Part shown: positions 62,840-64,000 of the stretch, one piece after another
Layout of the letters: every line of letters begins with the position of its first letter
How positions within the stretch are numbered: position 1 is the stretch's first letter
Assembly: GCF_016919725.2 (NCBI RefSeq)
Contig: NZ_JAJERH010000003.1
Location: 117,424-181,423 of the forward strand
DNA length: 64,000 nt
Direction of reading: 5' to 3'
Source of the DNA: Virgibacillus sp. AGTR
Lineage (GTDB): Bacteria > Bacillota > Bacilli > Bacillales > Amphibacillaceae
Program-made: the position numbers and the translations under genes
Notes under the pieces: generated by a model
Database searches by the model: none
What the model was told of the DNA's origin: nothing
The model's input: only the letters and a program-made list of their open reading frames with translations

Positions 62840-63052
62840 TTAGAAGGAGGTGTTTATTAAAACTATTAATTTTTCAAATGAATTTATAAGCAATTCATGT
62901 TGATTTATTAAATTGGCTGGAGGATCTATACGTTCTAAATTAGTTAATATTTGTCTGTATAAATCAATGTTTTGGGTATCTGAATGATCCAATGCACAGC
63001 AGATTAGTTCCCCTATATTGACCAACTCGGAACAGTATTCTGTTAAGTCCAT
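62840..63052 (-). CDS. Small hypothetical protein after the gerPF-like gene
   Basis: 70 residues, helical, acidic, MDLTEYCSELVNIGELICCA. GGGGGAT lies before the ATG. It is 31 bp after the gerPF-like gene on the same strand, so it may be a spore protein. No family recognised. It is taken as host. Confidence 0.65.
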   Translation of the reverse strand: MDLTEYCSELVNIGELICCALDHSDTQNIDLYRQILTNLERIDPPANLINQHELLINSFEKLIVLINTSF

Positions 63053-63083
63053 TTTTATCCCCCACTTATAGTACTAATAGTAG

Positions 63084-63305
63084 TTATGCATTAGAAGTCA
63101 CATTTTTGTCATTTATATCTGAATCGTAAGGATTTGTAGTACTGAAGCCACTATTTGAATTTATGAAATCACCAGTATTTAAAGAACCAGAACCCGAATT
63201 TGTATCGGAAGCACGCTTCGGAGCAACATAAAAGGAATCACCGAAGTTTATGATTGCCGGTCTTCCAACACGGTTAACTTTTATAGGACCAATAATTGAT
63301 GGCAT
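63084..63305 (-). CDS. Spore germination protein, GerPA/GerPF family
   Basis: 73 residues. MPSIIGPIKVNRVGRPAIIN and FGDSFYVAPKRASD then SGSGSLNTGDFIN match GerPF of Bacillus (N-terminal FGD and Gly/Ser/Asn-rich end). GerP proteins help germinants pass the spore coat. ATG at 63305 is used because AAAGGTGA lies before it; an upstream GTG overlaps that site. It supports a spore-forming host. Confidence 0.9.
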   Translation of the reverse strand: MPSIIGPIKVNRVGRPAIINFGDSFYVAPKRASDTNSGSGSLNTGDFINSNSGFSTTNPYDSDINDKNVTSNA

Positions 63306-63452
63306 GATCTTCACCTTTCACTATTTATTTTATTTTTAGATTATGATTTTTTCATGTTACATGTGTCTAGATTGATAAAATATGTATGATGTGCACCCAT
63401 TTAATCCTTCTTACATAGATTAGTATAGGTTTTTTAGTTAGGAGGAAAGCTT

Positions 63453-63902
63453 ATGTACAATTATGGGTATCATTACTACCCCTATGAAGAAGACTACTAT
63501 AGGCAACAACAGCTTACTGGTGATATAGAAAAGGCAATTAATGGGCAGTATAGCGCAATAAGTTGTTATGAAAAACTGGCTCGAATGGCTCCAACAATGG
63601 CTGAAAGAGAGCAAATACTGGAAATAAGGCAGGATGAAGTAAAACATTATCAACAATTTATTTCTATTTATACCAACTTAACGGGTAAACAGCCACAACC
63701 ACAAATCATAGAGGAATGTCCAGATAATTATTTAGAAGGATTAGAATTTGCATTACAAGATGAACAAAAAACCACGGATTTTTATTTAGATATTTCTGAT
63801 GAAGCAACAACACCGCAAATTAGAAGAACATTCAGGCGTGCTGCCGCAGATGAACAAAATCATGCAGTGTGGTTCTTATATTATTACATGAAAAATAGAT
63901 AA
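63453..63902 (+). CDS. Ferritin-like domain protein
   Basis: 149 residues, with a Tyr-rich start (MYNYGYHYYPYEEDYYRQQQ) as in spore coat-linked proteins. Metal motifs of a four-helix bundle: AISCYEKLARM, EILEIRQDEVKHYQQF (ExxxH), FALQDEQKTTDFYLDI and AAADEQNHAVWFLYY (ExxH). It resembles YhjR/rubrerythrin-like proteins of spore formers. AGGAGGAAAG before the ATG. Confidence 0.85.
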   Translation: MYNYGYHYYPYEEDYYRQQQLTGDIEKAINGQYSAISCYEKLARMAPTMAEREQILEIRQDEVKHYQQFISIYTNLTGKQPQPQIIEECPDNYLEGLEFALQDEQKTTDFYLDISDEATTPQIRRTFRRAAADEQNHAVWFLYYYMKNR

Positions 63903-63992
63903 ACTAGGTCATATCGATTGATATAATAAGTATTATTTTTTACTATCTTTTGATAAGGCTAAAAAAGTAGTAAATATGTGAGAGCGGAGTGA

Positions 63993-64000
63993 ATGAAAAT
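63993..64000 (+). CDS. Start of a gene cut by the window edge
   Basis: ATG at 63993 behind GGAGTG, only two codons seen. The gene before it ends at 63902 and a TATAAT lies at 63923-63928. Nothing about its function can be said. Confidence 0.3.

Noticed and set aside
63421..63430. TAGTATAGG as an attR core matching the end of sufB
   Set aside because: Nine bases that are AT-rich; it would place the spore gene gerPF inside the phage, which is unlikely.

Overview
The window is chromosomal DNA of a low-GC, spore-forming Bacillaceae, probably close to Oceanobacillus or Virgibacillus. This is judged from codon use, strong GGAGG ribosome binding sites, a GerPF-type spore germination gene, and a gene order that follows the Bacillus subtilis yus region (fadM, fadN-A-E, yusI, gcvH, yusF, yusE, metNPQ, sufCDSUB). 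It holds host genes on both sides of a near-complete temperate siphophage genome of about 41.5 kb.

Host left arm (1-21168). On the minus strand lies a zinc uptake ABC operon (znuA-znuC-znuB) behind two Zur-like boxes. On the plus strand come proline dehydrogenase (fadM) and the fatty acid beta-oxidation operon fadN-fadA-fadE, preceded by a perfect 18-bp FadR palindrome. A 1.16-kb stretch without intact genes holds broken IS3- and IS4-type transposase pieces and Bacillaceae-type palindromic repeats. Next are an Spx/ArsC-family protein, gcvH, a Toprim protein, a thioredoxin-like protein, a SAM (S-box) riboswitch with promoter and terminator controlling the methionine transporter metNPQ, and the sufCDSUB iron-sulfur assembly operon.

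Prophage (about 21175-62736), inserted just after sufB. The lysogeny block on the minus strand has integrase, an ImmA-like protein and a cI-type repressor. The rightward early operon starts at a consensus promoter followed by a 330-nt leader with a 121-nt nested hairpin. It encodes Cro, small proteins, an SNF2-type helicase, a VRR-NUC nuclease, a PD-(D/E)XK nuclease fused to a P-loop ATPase, a DUF669 protein, a family B-like DNA polymerase and a D5/P4-type primase-helicase. A GTTAC-rich, AT-rich stretch after the primase may be the phage origin. After an ArpU-like regulator comes the HK97-type late module: HNH, TerS, TerL, portal, protease, capsid, connectors, major tail protein, tail chaperones with a -1 frameshift, tape measure, Dit, a tail protein with a glycerophosphodiesterase domain, and a tail-associated protein with an S74 chaperone. 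XhlA, holin and an M15 endolysin end it.

Most interesting points: (1) the capsid and major tail proteins both end in Thr/Ser tracts, and a GT-A-like glycosyltransferase gene directly follows the tail gene, suggesting O-glycosylation of the virion; (2) the nuclease-ATPase ORF stops at an A AAA AAG slip site, and the -1 frame then encodes an SSB-type acidic tail; (3) three accessory genes lie antisense to the phage operons, each behind its own extended -10 promoter; (4) remnants of an older tail-tip module lie between two copies of one terminator; (5) the early leader RNA is highly structured.

Host right arm (62770-64000). On the minus strand are a gerPF-like gene and a small unknown gene; on the plus strand are a ferritin-like protein and the first bases of another gene.
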